A stretch of DNA of 64,000 nt, from NCBI GenBank assembly GCA_910587715.1, contig CAJUMV010000007.1, forward strand, positions 40,753 through 104,752, in the 5' to 3' direction. The notes beneath the pieces were generated by a model. That model did not search any database. It was not told the DNA's origin and was given only the letters and a program-made list of their open reading frames with translations. Positions 34,501 through 44,388 of this stretch are shown here, in pieces. The translations under genes were made by a program, and so were the position numbers. The stretch is from an uncultured Lachnospiraceae bacterium. Lineage in GTDB: Bacteria > Bacillota > Clostridia > Lachnospirales > Lachnospiraceae. The first letter of the stretch is position 1; each line of letters begins with the position of its first letter.

Positions 34501-36765
34501 ATGAAAAAGAGCAGAGCGGTTGTCAGTCTGATCGTCTATGTGCTGATTTTGGGATTGCTGGGATACACGGCAGTTTTCGGCGTCGGTTCGGACAAGTCGG
34601 GCGCGGCGGAGAGCATTAAGCTGGGACTGGATCTGGCGGGCGGCGTCAGTATCACTTATCAGGTAGTGGGCGATGAAGAACCAAGCGCGGAGGACATGAG
34701 CGATACCATCTACAAGCTGCAGCAGCGTGTGGACGGCTACAGCACAGAAGCGCAGGTGTATCAGGAGGGAACCGACCGAATCAATATCGAGATTCCCGGC
34801 GTTACCGACGCCAACGCGATCTTGGAGGAGCTGGGGAAGCCCGGAAGCCTTTACTTTATCGCCCAGACGGACAGCGAGGGAAATAACAACTACGAGATGG
34901 GTTACGGCGTGGATGCGGAGGGCAATCTGACGCCCCAGTATCAGCTGACAAAGACCATTGAGGAGCTGCAGGCGGACGGTTCCATCGTGCTTTCCGGTAC
35001 GGAAGTGGAGAGCGCGCAGGCGAGAGCCCAGCAGGATTCCATGGGCAATCTGGAAAACGTGGTTTCCCTGACTTTTAACGAAGCGGGCAAGCAGGCGTTT
35101 GCGGACGCGACCACCAAGGCTTACAATAACGGCGAGTCCATTGCGATTTATTATGATGATGAGTTCGTGAGCGTGCCGAATGTGCAGGCGGCGATTACGG
35201 ACGGCAATGCGGTCATTACGGGACAGAGCACGGCGGCGGAGGCGGAGCAGCTGGCTTCCACCATCCGTATCGGCGGATTGAAGCTGGAGTTAGAAGAGCT
35301 GCGTTCCAACGTGGTGGGCGCACAGCTCGGTTCGGCGGCGATCCACACCAGCCTGATTGCGGCGGCAGTCGGTTTCGCGCTGGTAGTTGTTTTCATGATC
35401 GGGGTATATTATTTCATGGGTCTGGCGGCGTCTCTGGCGCTGTGCCTGTACACGGAGCTTCTGGTCATTTTGATGTACGCGTTTGAGGTGACCTTAACCC
35501 TGCCCGGTATCGCGGGTATTATCCTGACCGTCGGTATGGCGGTGGATGCGAACGTAATCATCTTCGCCCGTATCCGTGAGGAGATTGCGGCAGGCAAGAG
35601 CGTGCAGAATGCCATTAAGATTGGTTTCCAGAAAGCGTTGTCCGCGATTTTAGACGGCAATATCACCACCCTCATTGCGGGTCTGGTGCTTTATTTTATG
35701 GGAAGCGGCACGATTAAAGGCTTTTCCATCACCTTGATGTTAGGTATCATCCTTTCCATGTTTACGGCGCTTGTGGTGACAAAGTCTTTAGTGAATATCT
35801 TCTATGCGCTTGGCATCCAGAGTGAGAAAGCATACGGTGTGGCGAAGGAGAGAAAGACCATCGATTTTCTCTCCAAGAGATATGTGTTCTTCGGTATCTC
35901 CATTGTTGCAATCCTTGCGGGCTTTGTGGCAATGGGCATCAATAAGTCGAGCATCGGCATGACGATGAATTACAGTCTGGATTTCGTGGGCGGCACTTCC
36001 ACAACCATGACGCTGAACGAGGATATGAGCATTGAGGATATCGACTCGCAGATCGTTCCCTATATTGAAGAGATTACCGGGGACGGCAATGTGATGAGCA
36101 CCAAGGTGGCAGGTTCCAACGATATTATCATTAAGACAAGAACTTTGAATGTGCAGGAGAGAGAAGCCTTTAACGAGGTGATGGTAAATAACTTCGGCGT
36201 GGATGAGAACAGTATCACGGCGGAAACCATCAGCGCGACGATCAGTTCCGAGATGCAGTCCGGTGCGATCAAGGCGATTCTCGTTTCCACGGTGCTGATG
36301 CTTCTGTATATCTGGTTCCGCTTTAAGGACATCCGTTTCGGCGCAAGCTCGGTGATCGCACTGCTGCACGATGTGCTTGTGGTGCTGGCGTTCTACGCGA
36401 TTGTGCGGGTGTCTGTGGGCAATACCTTTATCGCGTGTATGCTGACTATCGTCGGTTACTCCATCAACGCCACCATCGTTATCTTCGACCGTGTGCGTGA
36501 GAACCTGCGTGAGATGCGAAGCAGGGAAGGTCTGGAGGAGATGGTCAACAGGAGTATCACCCAGACGCTCACGAGAAGTATTTTTACTTCCCTGACCACG
36601 TTCTTCATGGTGGCGGCTCTGGAAGTGTTCGGCGTTTCTTCCATCCGGGAGTTCGCGCTGCCTCTGATGGCGGGTATTATCTGCGGTACGTATTCCTCCA
36701 TCTGTCTGACGGGCGCACTCTGGTATGTGCTGCGCACGAAGTTTGTGAAGAAGGCGGCGAAGTAA
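34501..36765 (+). CDS. secDF: Protein translocase SecD/SecF fusion
   Basis: A 754-residue fused SecDF. The SecD half has an N-terminal helix, a large extracellular region with the LGLDLAGGVSITYQV signature, and five membrane helices at ~275-440. The SecF half has a helix at ~465, the SLDFVGGTSTTMTLNEDM signature and a second five-helix bundle ending at 750. SecDF uses the proton gradient to pull proteins through SecYEG. RBS AAAAGGAG. Its 17-base distance from scfB suggests co-transcription with the SCIFF genes. Confidence 0.95.
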   Translation: MKKSRAVVSLIVYVLILGLLGYTAVFGVGSDKSGAAESIKLGLDLAGGVSITYQVVGDEEPSAEDMSDTIYKLQQRVDGYSTEAQVYQEGTDRINIEIPGVTDANAILEELGKPGSLYFIAQTDSEGNNNYEMGYGVDAEGNLTPQYQLTKTIEELQADGSIVLSGTEVESAQARAQQDSMGNLENVVSLTFNEAGKQAFADATTKAYNNGESIAIYYDDEFVSVPNVQAAITDGNAVITGQSTAAEAEQLASTIRIGGLKLELEELRSNVVGAQLGSAAIHTSLIAAAVGFALVVVFMIGVYYFMGLAASLALCLYTELLVILMYAFEVTLTLPGIAGIILTVGMAVDANVIIFARIREEIAAGKSVQNAIKIGFQKALSAILDGNITTLIAGLVLYFMGSGTIKGFSITLMLGIILSMFTALVVTKSLVNIFYALGIQSEKAYGVAKERKTIDFLSKRYVFFGISIVAILAGFVAMGINKSSIGMTMNYSLDFVGGTSTTMTLNEDMSIEDIDSQIVPYIEEITGDGNVMSTKVAGSNDIIIKTRTLNVQEREAFNEVMVNNFGVDENSITAETISATISSEMQSGAIKAILVSTVLMLLYIWFRFKDIRFGASSVIALLHDVLVVLAFYAIVRVSVGNTFIACMLTIVGYSINATIVIFDRVRENLREMRSREGLEEMVNRSITQTLTRSIFTSLTTFFMVAALEVFGVSSIREFALPLMAGIICGTYSSICLTGALWYVLRTKFVKKAAK

Positions 36766-36818
36766 GTAAGGACGTTCAGCCTGCGCCGAGTTCGCACGAA
36801 AATAAAGTACTATAAATT

Positions 36819-36868
36819 ACCCTCTGAAAATGTTACAATGGGTTGTGACTTTTCGGAGGGTGTTTGTT
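36819..36868 (+). terminator. Terminator after secDF
   Basis: ACCCTCTGAAAA (36819-36830) pairs with 36850-36861 over 12 bases with one G-U pair, followed by the T-rich stretch GTTTGTTTA. Confidence 0.75.
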
Positions 36869-36920
36869 TATTCCCGCGAGGGTCTTTGACTGATGATAGA
36901 AAGGCGTGACAGGATTTCTT

Positions 36921-38711
36921 ATGGCAAAATGGATGGTGTCCGCCAAAAAGGCGGATTTTAACGGTATTGCGGAAAAATTTCAGATCGATCCGGTGATTGC
37001 GCGGATTATCCGCAACAGGGATGTGGTGGGAGACGAGGAAGTTACTAAATTTCTGCACGGCACCATGGCGGACTTATATGATCCGGCTCTTTTGAAGGAT
37101 GCCGAAAAAGCGGCGGCGATTCTGAGAGAAAAGACGGGGGAGAAGAAAAAAATCCGAGTGATTGGAGATTATGATATTGACGGCGTGTGCGCCACCTACA
37201 TTCTGACGGCATGTCTGGAACGCTGCGGCGCCAAGGTGTCTGCGGTGATTCCCCACAGGATACAGGACGGTTACGGGCTGAATGAGAGGCTGATTGAGGA
37301 GGCGGGAGCGGACGGCGTGGATACGATTCTCACCTGTGATAACGGCATTGCGGCGTTTTCGCAGATTGCTTTTGCGAAAGAGCTTGGCATGACGGTAATC
37401 GTGACGGACCACCATGAAGTGCCTTATGAGGTACAGGCGGACGGAAGCCGTGTGGAGACACCGCCCCCGGCGGATGCGGTGGTGGACCCGAAGCAAAATG
37501 ACTGCCCGTATCCTTATAAGGGCATATGCGGCGCGGTGGTGGCATATAAACTGATGACGCTTTATCTCGGGGAAATGGCAAAGCAGGGTGTTCTGTCCGC
37601 GGATGAGAAGGAGATGCTTCTGCAGGAAATGCTTTCGTTTGCGGGCTTTGCCACGGTGGGGGATGTGATGGAGCTGACTGACGAGAACCGCATTCTCGTC
37701 AGGTACGGTCTGCGGCAGATTGAGCGGTCCGCCAATCCGGGACTGCGCGCACTGCTTGCGGTGAATGAGCTGGCGGAAAAGAAACTGAGCGGATACCATA
37801 TCGGCTTTATTCTGGGGCCCTGCCTGAACGCCACGGGGCGGCTTGACACGGCGAAACGGGCGCTTGCCATGTTCCGCACGAAGGAGCAGGCGGAAGCCGT
37901 TACTATAGCCGGGGAGCTGAAGGCGTTAAACGACAGCCGAAAGGAAATGACGCTGCAGGGAACGGCGCAGGCGATGGAGCAGATTGAGAATACCGCTCTG
38001 AAAGAGGATAAGGTGCTGGTAGTGTTTCTGCCGGACTGCCACGAGAGTCTGGCGGGGATTATCGCCGGGCGGATCAGGGAGCGGTATCACAGACCTGTTT
38101 TTGTGCTGACACGCGGCGAAGAGGGTGTGAAGGGCTCGGGGCGTTCCATAGAGGCGTATCACATGTATGATAAGATGAGCGAGTGCAAGGAGCTGTATAC
38201 GAAGTACGGCGGTCACAAGATGGCGGCAGGCGTGTCCATGACGGAGGAAAATGTGGAAGCGTTTCGGGAATATCTCAATGCCCACAGTGGTTTGAAGGAT
38301 GAAGATCTGGTAGAAGTCATACATATCGACGTGCCCATGCCCATGTCCTATGTAACGATTGACTTTGTCAAACAGCTTTCCCTTCTGGAACCCTTCGGCA
38401 ACGGCAATCCCAAGCCGGTCTTTGCGCAGAAGAATGTACGGGTATGCCGGGGACGGATTCTGGGGAAAAATCAAAATGTAGGGAAATACCGGGTAGCTGA
38501 CGAGAGCGGGCGGGAGTACGATATGATGTACTTCGGCGATCTGGAGCGGTGGCACGCCTTCCTCACCGCGCATTTCGGGCAGGAGGAGACGGAACGGCTC
38601 TATGCCGGGGGGAGTGGACGAATCGTCATCAGCGTGATTTACTATCCCGACATCAATGTGTACCGGGGTGTCGAGTCACTGCAGATGGTGATGCAGGATT
38701 ATAGCGCTTGA
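36921..38711 (+). CDS. recJ: Single-stranded-DNA-specific exonuclease RecJ
   Basis: A 596-residue 5'-3' single-strand DNA exonuclease of recombination and repair. DHH-family metal motifs are present: DYDIDGVCA near residue 90, CDNGIA, TDHHEVP with its His-Glu, and VVDPKQ. The DHHA1 segment (SLAGIIAGRI, then GSGRS and GGHKMAAG) and a C-terminal OB-like domain follow. The ATG at 36921 has AGGA seven bases upstream; a GTG at 36906 is too close to its purine stretch. It is a single-gene unit between two terminators. Confidence 0.93.
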   Translation: MAKWMVSAKKADFNGIAEKFQIDPVIARIIRNRDVVGDEEVTKFLHGTMADLYDPALLKDAEKAAAILREKTGEKKKIRVIGDYDIDGVCATYILTACLERCGAKVSAVIPHRIQDGYGLNERLIEEAGADGVDTILTCDNGIAAFSQIAFAKELGMTVIVTDHHEVPYEVQADGSRVETPPPADAVVDPKQNDCPYPYKGICGAVVAYKLMTLYLGEMAKQGVLSADEKEMLLQEMLSFAGFATVGDVMELTDENRILVRYGLRQIERSANPGLRALLAVNELAEKKLSGYHIGFILGPCLNATGRLDTAKRALAMFRTKEQAEAVTIAGELKALNDSRKEMTLQGTAQAMEQIENTALKEDKVLVVFLPDCHESLAGIIAGRIRERYHRPVFVLTRGEEGVKGSGRSIEAYHMYDKMSECKELYTKYGGHKMAAGVSMTEENVEAFREYLNAHSGLKDEDLVEVIHIDVPMPMSYVTIDFVKQLSLLEPFGNGNPKPVFAQKNVRVCRGRILGKNQNVGKYRVADESGREYDMMYFGDLERWHAFLTAHFGQEETERLYAGGSGRIVISVIYYPDINVYRGVESLQMVMQDYSA

Positions 38712-38740
38712 GCAAAAGAAAAACAAGCGGCAGGACACGA

Positions 38741-38766
38741 AAAAGCCCGGACACGCCGGGCTCTTT
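38741..38766 (+). terminator. Terminator after recJ
   Basis: AGCCCGG (38744-38750) pairs with CCGGGCT (38756-38762) around a 5-base loop, flanked by an A run and CTTT. Confidence 0.75.
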
Positions 38767-38906
38767 CGCAGTTTTCTTATGAGGGGGAGATAGTGAATTC
38801 ATCAACTATCTTGATACTTATCATAAAGGGAAAATGTGTCCAAAATGTGTTTAGAGTATGAAGGAAAAATAAAAAAAGATTAAGAAAACTTAAAAAGAGA
38901 GAAAAA

Positions 38907-38935
38907 TTGCAAAAACGCGCTTTTCGTGCTATCTT
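38907..38935 (+). promoter_or_regulatory. Promoter of the murE-priA-def-fmt run
   Basis: TTGCAA (38907-38912), 17-base spacer, TATCTT (38930-38935), about 80 bases before murE. The rest of 38767-39014 is AT-rich and non-coding. Confidence 0.6.
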
Positions 38936-39014
38936 ACTATATGAATCCATATAAAAGATAATAAGGAAGCGTTTGAAACGCAGGAACGACTGCGACTCTG
39001 ACAGGGAGGAAAGT

Positions 39015-40484
39015 ATGGCGGTTTTAAGCGAACTGTTAAAGGAAATATCTTACGAGTGTGTGTGCGGTACGACAGAACGGGAAATAACGGATGTTATTTA
39101 TGATTCCAGAAAGGTGACAGAGGGAAGTCTGTTTGTCTGCATACCCGGGGCGAAAGCGGACGGTCACCGGTTTGCGGCGGATGCGGTGCGCGCCGGGGCG
39201 GCGGCGCTGCTTGTGGAGCATGAGGTGGAGCTGCCGGAGGGCGCGGATGTGGCGGTCATCCGGGTGGCTGACGTACGCTATGCGTTTGCCTTTCTTTCGG
39301 CGGCATATTTCGGGCATCCGGCGAAGCAGATGAAGATTATAGGCATTACGGGTACCAAGGGCAAAACCACCACCACCTATCTGGTGAAGTCCATTCTGGA
39401 GCAGGCGGGCAGGAAGGTGGGGCTGATCGGCACCATAGAAATCATTATTGGGGAGACGCACATTCACGCGGAGAACACCACGCCCCAGTCTTATCTGGTG
39501 CAGAAATACTTCCGGATGATGGCGGACGCAGGCTGCGATACGGTAGTGATGGAGGTTTCCTCACAGGGGCTGATGCTGTACCGGACGCAGGGGTTTGTCT
39601 TTGACTTCGGTATTTTCACGAATCTGGAGCCGGATCATATCGGTGAGAACGAGCATAAGGATTTTGCCGATTATCTGCATTGTAAGAGTCTGCTGTTTCG
39701 GCAGTGCAAAGTGGGGATTGTGAACGCGGACGACGCCCACTGGCAGGAGGTGACGGCGGGTTGTACCTGCCAGCTGGAAACTTACGGGATTGATACAGAG
39801 GCAGATTTGCGGGCAGTGGACATTACCTTCTTAAACGAGGGGGGCAGCCTGGGGATGGCGTTTGCCACAAAAGGGCTGACGGAGCTTTCGGTGAAGACGG
39901 CGTCTCCCGGAAAATTCAGTGTCTACAACGCGTTGACAGCCATCGCTATCTGCAGGCATTTCGGCGTGGACGGGAAAAAGATACAGAAAGCGCTGGCGGC
40001 GGCGAAGGTGAAAGGGCGCACGGAGATGGTAAAGGTGTCCGACGACTTTACGCTGATGATTGATTATGCCCACAACGCTATGGCTTTAAAGAGCCTTCTC
40101 GAGACGCTGCGTGCCTACAACCCGCACAGACTGGTCTGCCTGTTCGGCTGCGGTGGCAACCGGGCGAAAGCCAGACGCTACGAGATGGGCGAGGTCAGCG
40201 GCAGGATGGCGGATTTGACGATCATTACCTCCGATAATCCACGAAGTGAAGAGCCGCAGGCAATCATTGACGATATCAAGATTGGGATGGCAGAGACGGA
40301 CGGCAGCTATGTGGAAATCTGCGACAGAAAGGAAGCCATTGCCTATGCCATTGACCATGGTGAGCCGGGGGATATCATTGTGCTTGCCGGCAAGGGGCAT
40401 GAGGATTACCAGGAGATAAACGGCGTGAAATACCCGATGGATGAGAGAGTGCTGATTCAGGAAATTTTAGAGGAGCGGGCATGA
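39015..40484 (+). CDS. murE: UDP-MurNAc-L-Ala-D-Glu:meso-diaminopimelate ligase
   Basis: A 489-residue Mur ligase that adds the third amino acid to the peptidoglycan precursor. Seen are the ATP-binding GITGTKGKTTTTYL (~110-123), ENTTPQS, the LEPDHIGENEH segment, GRTEMVKVSDDFTLMIDYAHNAMALKS and the substrate motif DNPR (SDNPRSEEP). DNPR is diagnostic for diaminopimelate as opposed to lysine, so the wall is DAP-type. The ATG at 39015 follows GGGAGGAAAG. The stop codon overlaps the priA start (ATGA), so the two are coupled. Confidence 0.95.
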   Translation: MAVLSELLKEISYECVCGTTEREITDVIYDSRKVTEGSLFVCIPGAKADGHRFAADAVRAGAAALLVEHEVELPEGADVAVIRVADVRYAFAFLSAAYFGHPAKQMKIIGITGTKGKTTTTYLVKSILEQAGRKVGLIGTIEIIIGETHIHAENTTPQSYLVQKYFRMMADAGCDTVVMEVSSQGLMLYRTQGFVFDFGIFTNLEPDHIGENEHKDFADYLHCKSLLFRQCKVGIVNADDAHWQEVTAGCTCQLETYGIDTEADLRAVDITFLNEGGSLGMAFATKGLTELSVKTASPGKFSVYNALTAIAICRHFGVDGKKIQKALAAAKVKGRTEMVKVSDDFTLMIDYAHNAMALKSLLETLRAYNPHRLVCLFGCGGNRAKARRYEMGEVSGRMADLTIITSDNPRSEEPQAIIDDIKIGMAETDGSYVEICDRKEAIAYAIDHGEPGDIIVLAGKGHEDYQEINGVKYPMDERVLIQEILEERA

Positions 40485-42718
40485 CAAAGCGGTATGCGGA
40501 TGTCATCATAGATATTGCACATGAGAAGGTGGATCGGGTGTTCCAGTACCGGATTCCCGAGGAACTGTCGGATGCGGTGAGACCGGGGGTACAGGTGCGC
40601 GTGCCTTTCGGGAACGGGAACAAAGAGCGGACGGGATATGTGGTGGAGCTCTCGGAGGAGCCAGATTATCCCCCGGAGAAAATCAAGGCGGTTCTCTCCG
40701 TGGATGAGAAGGGCATGTCCGTGGAGGGCAGGCAGATTCGTATTGCTTACTGGTTAAAGCGCAATTACGGAGGAACGACCATTGCGGCGTTAAAGACCGT
40801 GCTCCCCGTGAAACAAAAGCAGAAGCAGCTTGAGAAAAAGAAGGTGCTGCGGTGCCTTTCCGGGGAGGAGACCGCGCAGGCGGCAGATGAGTGTGAAAGA
40901 AAGCATCAGCGGGCGAAGGCAAGGGTGCTTTTTGCCCTGCAGACGGAGGAGGAGCTGCCCTACGAGTTAATCAGACAGAAACTGCATGTGGCGGCATCCA
41001 CTTTACAGGCATTGGAAAGACAGGGGTATCTGCGCATCGAAAAAGAAGCTTTTTACCGAAACCCCGTCAAGGCGGCGGACAGAAACGAGACGCGTCCCGT
41101 GCTGAATCAGGCGCAGCGGCATATTATAGAGGAAGTGCTGGCGGATTACCGTGCCGGGCATCCGGGAGTGTATCTGGTGCACGGCGTTACGGGCAGCGGC
41201 AAGACGGAGGTGTACCTCGGCATCATTGAGGAGATGATTGCCATGGGGAAACAGGCGATTATGCTGATTCCGGAAATTGCCCTGACATACCAGACGCTGC
41301 TTCGGTTTTACAAGCGGTTCGGAGACCGGGTATCGGTCATCAATTCCACGCTGTCCGCGGGAGAAAGGTATGACCAGATTGAGCGGGCGAAGGCGGGAGA
41401 GATTGATGTGATGATTGGTCCCCGGTCGGCATTGTTTACGCCCTTTGCCAATCTGGGCGTTATCGTGGTGGACGAGGAGCATGAGAACAGCTACAAAAGC
41501 GAGAGTGCGCCCCGCTATCATGCCAGAGAGACGGCGGTGGAGATTGCGTCCCTGTGCGGCGCCAGTGTAGTGCTTGGCTCGGCAACGCCGTCCATGGAGG
41601 CATATTACCGGGCTCTTCAGGGAGAATATAAGTTATATGAGATGAAGGAACGCCCCGGAAACAGCGTGCTTCCGGCGGTGTATACGATAGATTTGAGAAA
41701 AGAGCTGAAAGAGGGCAACCGTTCCATATTCAGCAGGAAGCTCAAAGAACTGATGCAGGAGCGGCTTTCCAAAGGGGAGCAGACGATTCTTTTTTTAAAC
41801 AGGAGAGGTTATGCGGGATTTATCTCCTGCCGCTCCTGCGGACATGTGATGAAATGTCCTCACTGTGACGTGTCTTTGTCGGAGCACAGAAACGGGATGC
41901 TCACCTGTCATTACTGCGGTTACGAAGAGCGGAAACCGGCGAAGTGCCCTTCCTGCGGCTCGCCCTACCTGATGGGCTTCAAGGCGGGGACGGAACAGGT
42001 GGAGGAAGCCATTCACAGGGAATTTCCGGAAGCGAGGGTGTTGCGCATGGATGCGGACACTACCCGCAGGAAGGACAGCTACGAGCGGATTCTCTCCGCC
42101 TTTGCGGACGAGGAAGCGGATATTCTCGTGGGCACGCAGATGATTGTGAAGGGACATGATTTTCCCGGCGTGACGCTGGTGGGCGTGCTGGCGGCAGATC
42201 TTTCCTTAAACCGGAACGATTACCGGGCGGGAGAGCGGACTTTTCAGCTTCTGACTCAGGCGGCGGGACGCGCGGGCAGGGGAGAGAGAGAGGGCGAGGT
42301 GGTCATCCAGACTTATCAGCCGGAGCATTACAGTGTGGTTTACGCGGCGAAGCAGGATTATCAGGGCTTTTACGGGGAGGAGATCGCTTACAGGGGACTT
42401 GTGGGCTATCCGCCCGTGGAACATATGCTGGCGGTTCTCATTGTCTCCCGCGTGCAGGAAGACGGAGAGCAGCTGGGAAAACAAATGACCGATTTGGTCA
42501 AAAGGGAGACGGCTGATGTGGCGGACCTCCGGGTCATCGGACCGGCGGAAGCGTCAATCGGGAAGATATCCGACCTTTACCGTCACACCTTTTATATCAG
42601 GCACGGAGAATATGACATATTGGTGGCGGCAAAGGATCGGCTGGAGCGCTTCTGCAGGGAGCGGGAGCTGAAGGGACAGACGGTGCAGTTCGACTTTGAC
42701 CCGATGAATACATTTTAG
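40481..42718 (+). CDS. priA: Primosomal protein N' (replication restart helicase PriA)
   Basis: A 745-residue superfamily 2 helicase that reloads the replisome at stalled forks. An N-terminal DNA 3'-end-binding domain (VDRVFQYRIPEELSDAVRPG) precedes the helicase core. Its motifs are Walker A (HGVTGSGKTEVYL), DEEH, GSATPS and the C-terminal QAAGRAGRG. Between the lobes are the zinc-binding Cys pairs (CRSCGHVMKCPHC and CHYCGY with CPSCGSPYL). The length is normal, and the gene is coupled to murE. Confidence 0.95.
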   Translation: MTKRYADVIIDIAHEKVDRVFQYRIPEELSDAVRPGVQVRVPFGNGNKERTGYVVELSEEPDYPPEKIKAVLSVDEKGMSVEGRQIRIAYWLKRNYGGTTIAALKTVLPVKQKQKQLEKKKVLRCLSGEETAQAADECERKHQRAKARVLFALQTEEELPYELIRQKLHVAASTLQALERQGYLRIEKEAFYRNPVKAADRNETRPVLNQAQRHIIEEVLADYRAGHPGVYLVHGVTGSGKTEVYLGIIEEMIAMGKQAIMLIPEIALTYQTLLRFYKRFGDRVSVINSTLSAGERYDQIERAKAGEIDVMIGPRSALFTPFANLGVIVVDEEHENSYKSESAPRYHARETAVEIASLCGASVVLGSATPSMEAYYRALQGEYKLYEMKERPGNSVLPAVYTIDLRKELKEGNRSIFSRKLKELMQERLSKGEQTILFLNRRGYAGFISCRSCGHVMKCPHCDVSLSEHRNGMLTCHYCGYEERKPAKCPSCGSPYLMGFKAGTEQVEEAIHREFPEARVLRMDADTTRRKDSYERILSAFADEEADILVGTQMIVKGHDFPGVTLVGVLAADLSLNRNDYRAGERTFQLLTQAAGRAGRGEREGEVVIQTYQPEHYSVVYAAKQDYQGFYGEEIAYRGLVGYPPVEHMLAVLIVSRVQEDGEQLGKQMTDLVKRETADVADLRVIGPAEASIGKISDLYRHTFYIRHGEYDILVAAKDRLERFCRERELKGQTVQFDFDPMNTF

Positions 42719-42755
42719 AGAGATAGAAAACAGGAAGGACAGGAGGAAAAGCAGT

Positions 42756-43238
42756 ATGGCAACCAGAAAAGTCAGGGAGATGGGAGACCCGGTTTTGTCA
42801 AAAAAGTGTAAAGAGGTGACGGAGATGACCCCCCGTTTACAGGAGCTGATCGACGACATGTTTGAGACGCTGTATGAGGAGAACGGGGTGGGGCTGGCGG
42901 CGCCTCAGGTAGGTATTTTAAAACGTATCGTGGTGATTGATACGACCGGAGAAGATCCCCTTTTACTGATTAACCCGAAGATACTGGAGACAAGCGGGGA
43001 GCAGGATGGCTATGAAGGATGCCTGAGCGTTCCGGGCAAGAGCGGTAAGGTGACCAGACCTAATTATGTGAAGGCGATTGCCTACAACGAGGATATGGAG
43101 CCCTTTGAAATCGAGGGGACGGAGCTGCTTGCCAGAGCCATCTGTCACGAGGTAGACCATCTGGAAGGACATCTGTATGTGGAAAAGGTGCACGGACCTC
43201 TTGTGAATACGGAGGATTTGAAGGAAGAAGATGAATGA
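42756..43238 (+). CDS. def: Peptide deformylase
   Basis: A 160-residue metalloenzyme that removes the formyl group from nascent proteins. All three family motifs are present: GVGLAAPQVG, EGCLSVPG (metal Cys) and CHEVDHLEGHL (HExxH). The length and the acidic tail are normal. GGAGGAAAAGCAGT precedes the ATG. fmt, which adds the formyl group, follows after 67 bases, a functional pairing seen across bacteria. Confidence 0.96.
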   Translation: MATRKVREMGDPVLSKKCKEVTEMTPRLQELIDDMFETLYEENGVGLAAPQVGILKRIVVIDTTGEDPLLLINPKILETSGEQDGYEGCLSVPGKSGKVTRPNYVKAIAYNEDMEPFEIEGTELLARAICHEVDHLEGHLYVEKVHGPLVNTEDLKEEDE

Positions 43239-43305
43239 TTCCGGCTTAAGATAGATAGGGAAACGGAGAAAATTCCTTGATGATTGGAAAGGAGCGGTGG
43301 AACAG

Positions 43306-44307
43306 ATGAGAGTGGTCTTTATGGGCACGCCCGACTTCGCGGTGGGTGCGCTGGAAGCTGTGATAGAAGCCGGGCATGAGGTGGCGGCGGTAGTGACCCA
43401 GCCCGATAAACCGAAAGGCAGGGGCAAGGAAGTGCAGATGACGCCCGTGAAGATGTGCGCGAGGGAGCATGGCATTCCGGTGTTCCAGCCCGTGAAAATC
43501 AAGGAGCCGGAGGCGGTGGAGACGCTTCTGGGCTATCAGGCGGATATTTTTGTGGTGGCGGCGTTCGGACAGATTCTTTCGGAAGAGATTCTTTCCATGC
43601 CAAAGTACGGCTGTGTCAATATCCACGCGTCGCTTTTGCCAAAGTATCGGGGCGCGGGTCCGATTCAGTGGGCAATCATCAACGGTGAAAAGATAACAGG
43701 CGTTACCATCATGCAGATGGATAAAGGACTGGATACCGGGGATATGTTATGTAAGACGGAGGTGGAGATTGCTCCCGGCGAGACGGCGGACACCCTGCAC
43801 GACAAGCTGGCGGCGGCGGGCGCGGGGCTGATCGTGGAGGCGCTTGTAAAGATTGAAGCGGGCGAACTGAAGCCGGTCAAACAGAATGACGAGGAGTCCT
43901 GCTACGCGAAGATGTTAAATAAGTCTATGGGGAAAATCGACTGGCAGATGGAGGCGGATAAGCTGGACTGCCTGATACGCGGACTGATTTCCTGGCCGGG
44001 GGCTTCCACGGTTTATCGGGGAAAAACTCTGAAAATCTGGCAGGAGGAAGTGGTTTCGGAAAAGATGTCTGCCGGGAGCGTGCCGATGAATCCGGAACGA
44101 ACAGCCGGAAACGCTATGACGGGGCAGGGTTGCGACGCGCCGGGCACGGTGGTCCGGGTGGATAAGGACGCTTTCTATGTACAGACAGGCAGCGGTGTGC
44201 TCAAGATACGCGAAGTGCAGCCGGAAGGGAAAAAACGCATGGCGGTGAAGGATTTCCTGCTGGGTTACCCGGTGAAGGCTGGCGATGTGCTCGGGGAGAA
44301 CTGCTGA
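43306..44307 (+). CDS. fmt: Methionyl-tRNA formyltransferase
   Basis: A 333-residue enzyme that formylates initiator Met-tRNA. Seen are RVVFMGTPDFAVGAL, FGQILSEEILSMP, the catalytic NIHASLLPKYRGAGPIQWAI (Asn and His) and MDKGLDTGDML with the catalytic Asp. A C-terminal OB-fold domain for tRNA binding follows. The ATG at 43306 starts the family-like MRVVF; AAAGGAG lies 11 bases upstream. A GTG at 43297 is possible but too near the RBS. Confidence 0.95.
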   Translation: MRVVFMGTPDFAVGALEAVIEAGHEVAAVVTQPDKPKGRGKEVQMTPVKMCAREHGIPVFQPVKIKEPEAVETLLGYQADIFVVAAFGQILSEEILSMPKYGCVNIHASLLPKYRGAGPIQWAIINGEKITGVTIMQMDKGLDTGDMLCKTEVEIAPGETADTLHDKLAAAGAGLIVEALVKIEAGELKPVKQNDEESCYAKMLNKSMGKIDWQMEADKLDCLIRGLISWPGASTVYRGKTLKIWQEEVVSEKMSAGSVPMNPERTAGNAMTGQGCDAPGTVVRVDKDAFYVQTGSGVLKIREVQPEGKKRMAVKDFLLGYPVKAGDVLGENC

Positions 44308-44388
44308 CAGTCTACACCAGAGGACGTTTTGTCAAGAAGCGTCTCAAACCGGGGAATGAAGGGCATTTTCTGAGAAAGGATGATGGAT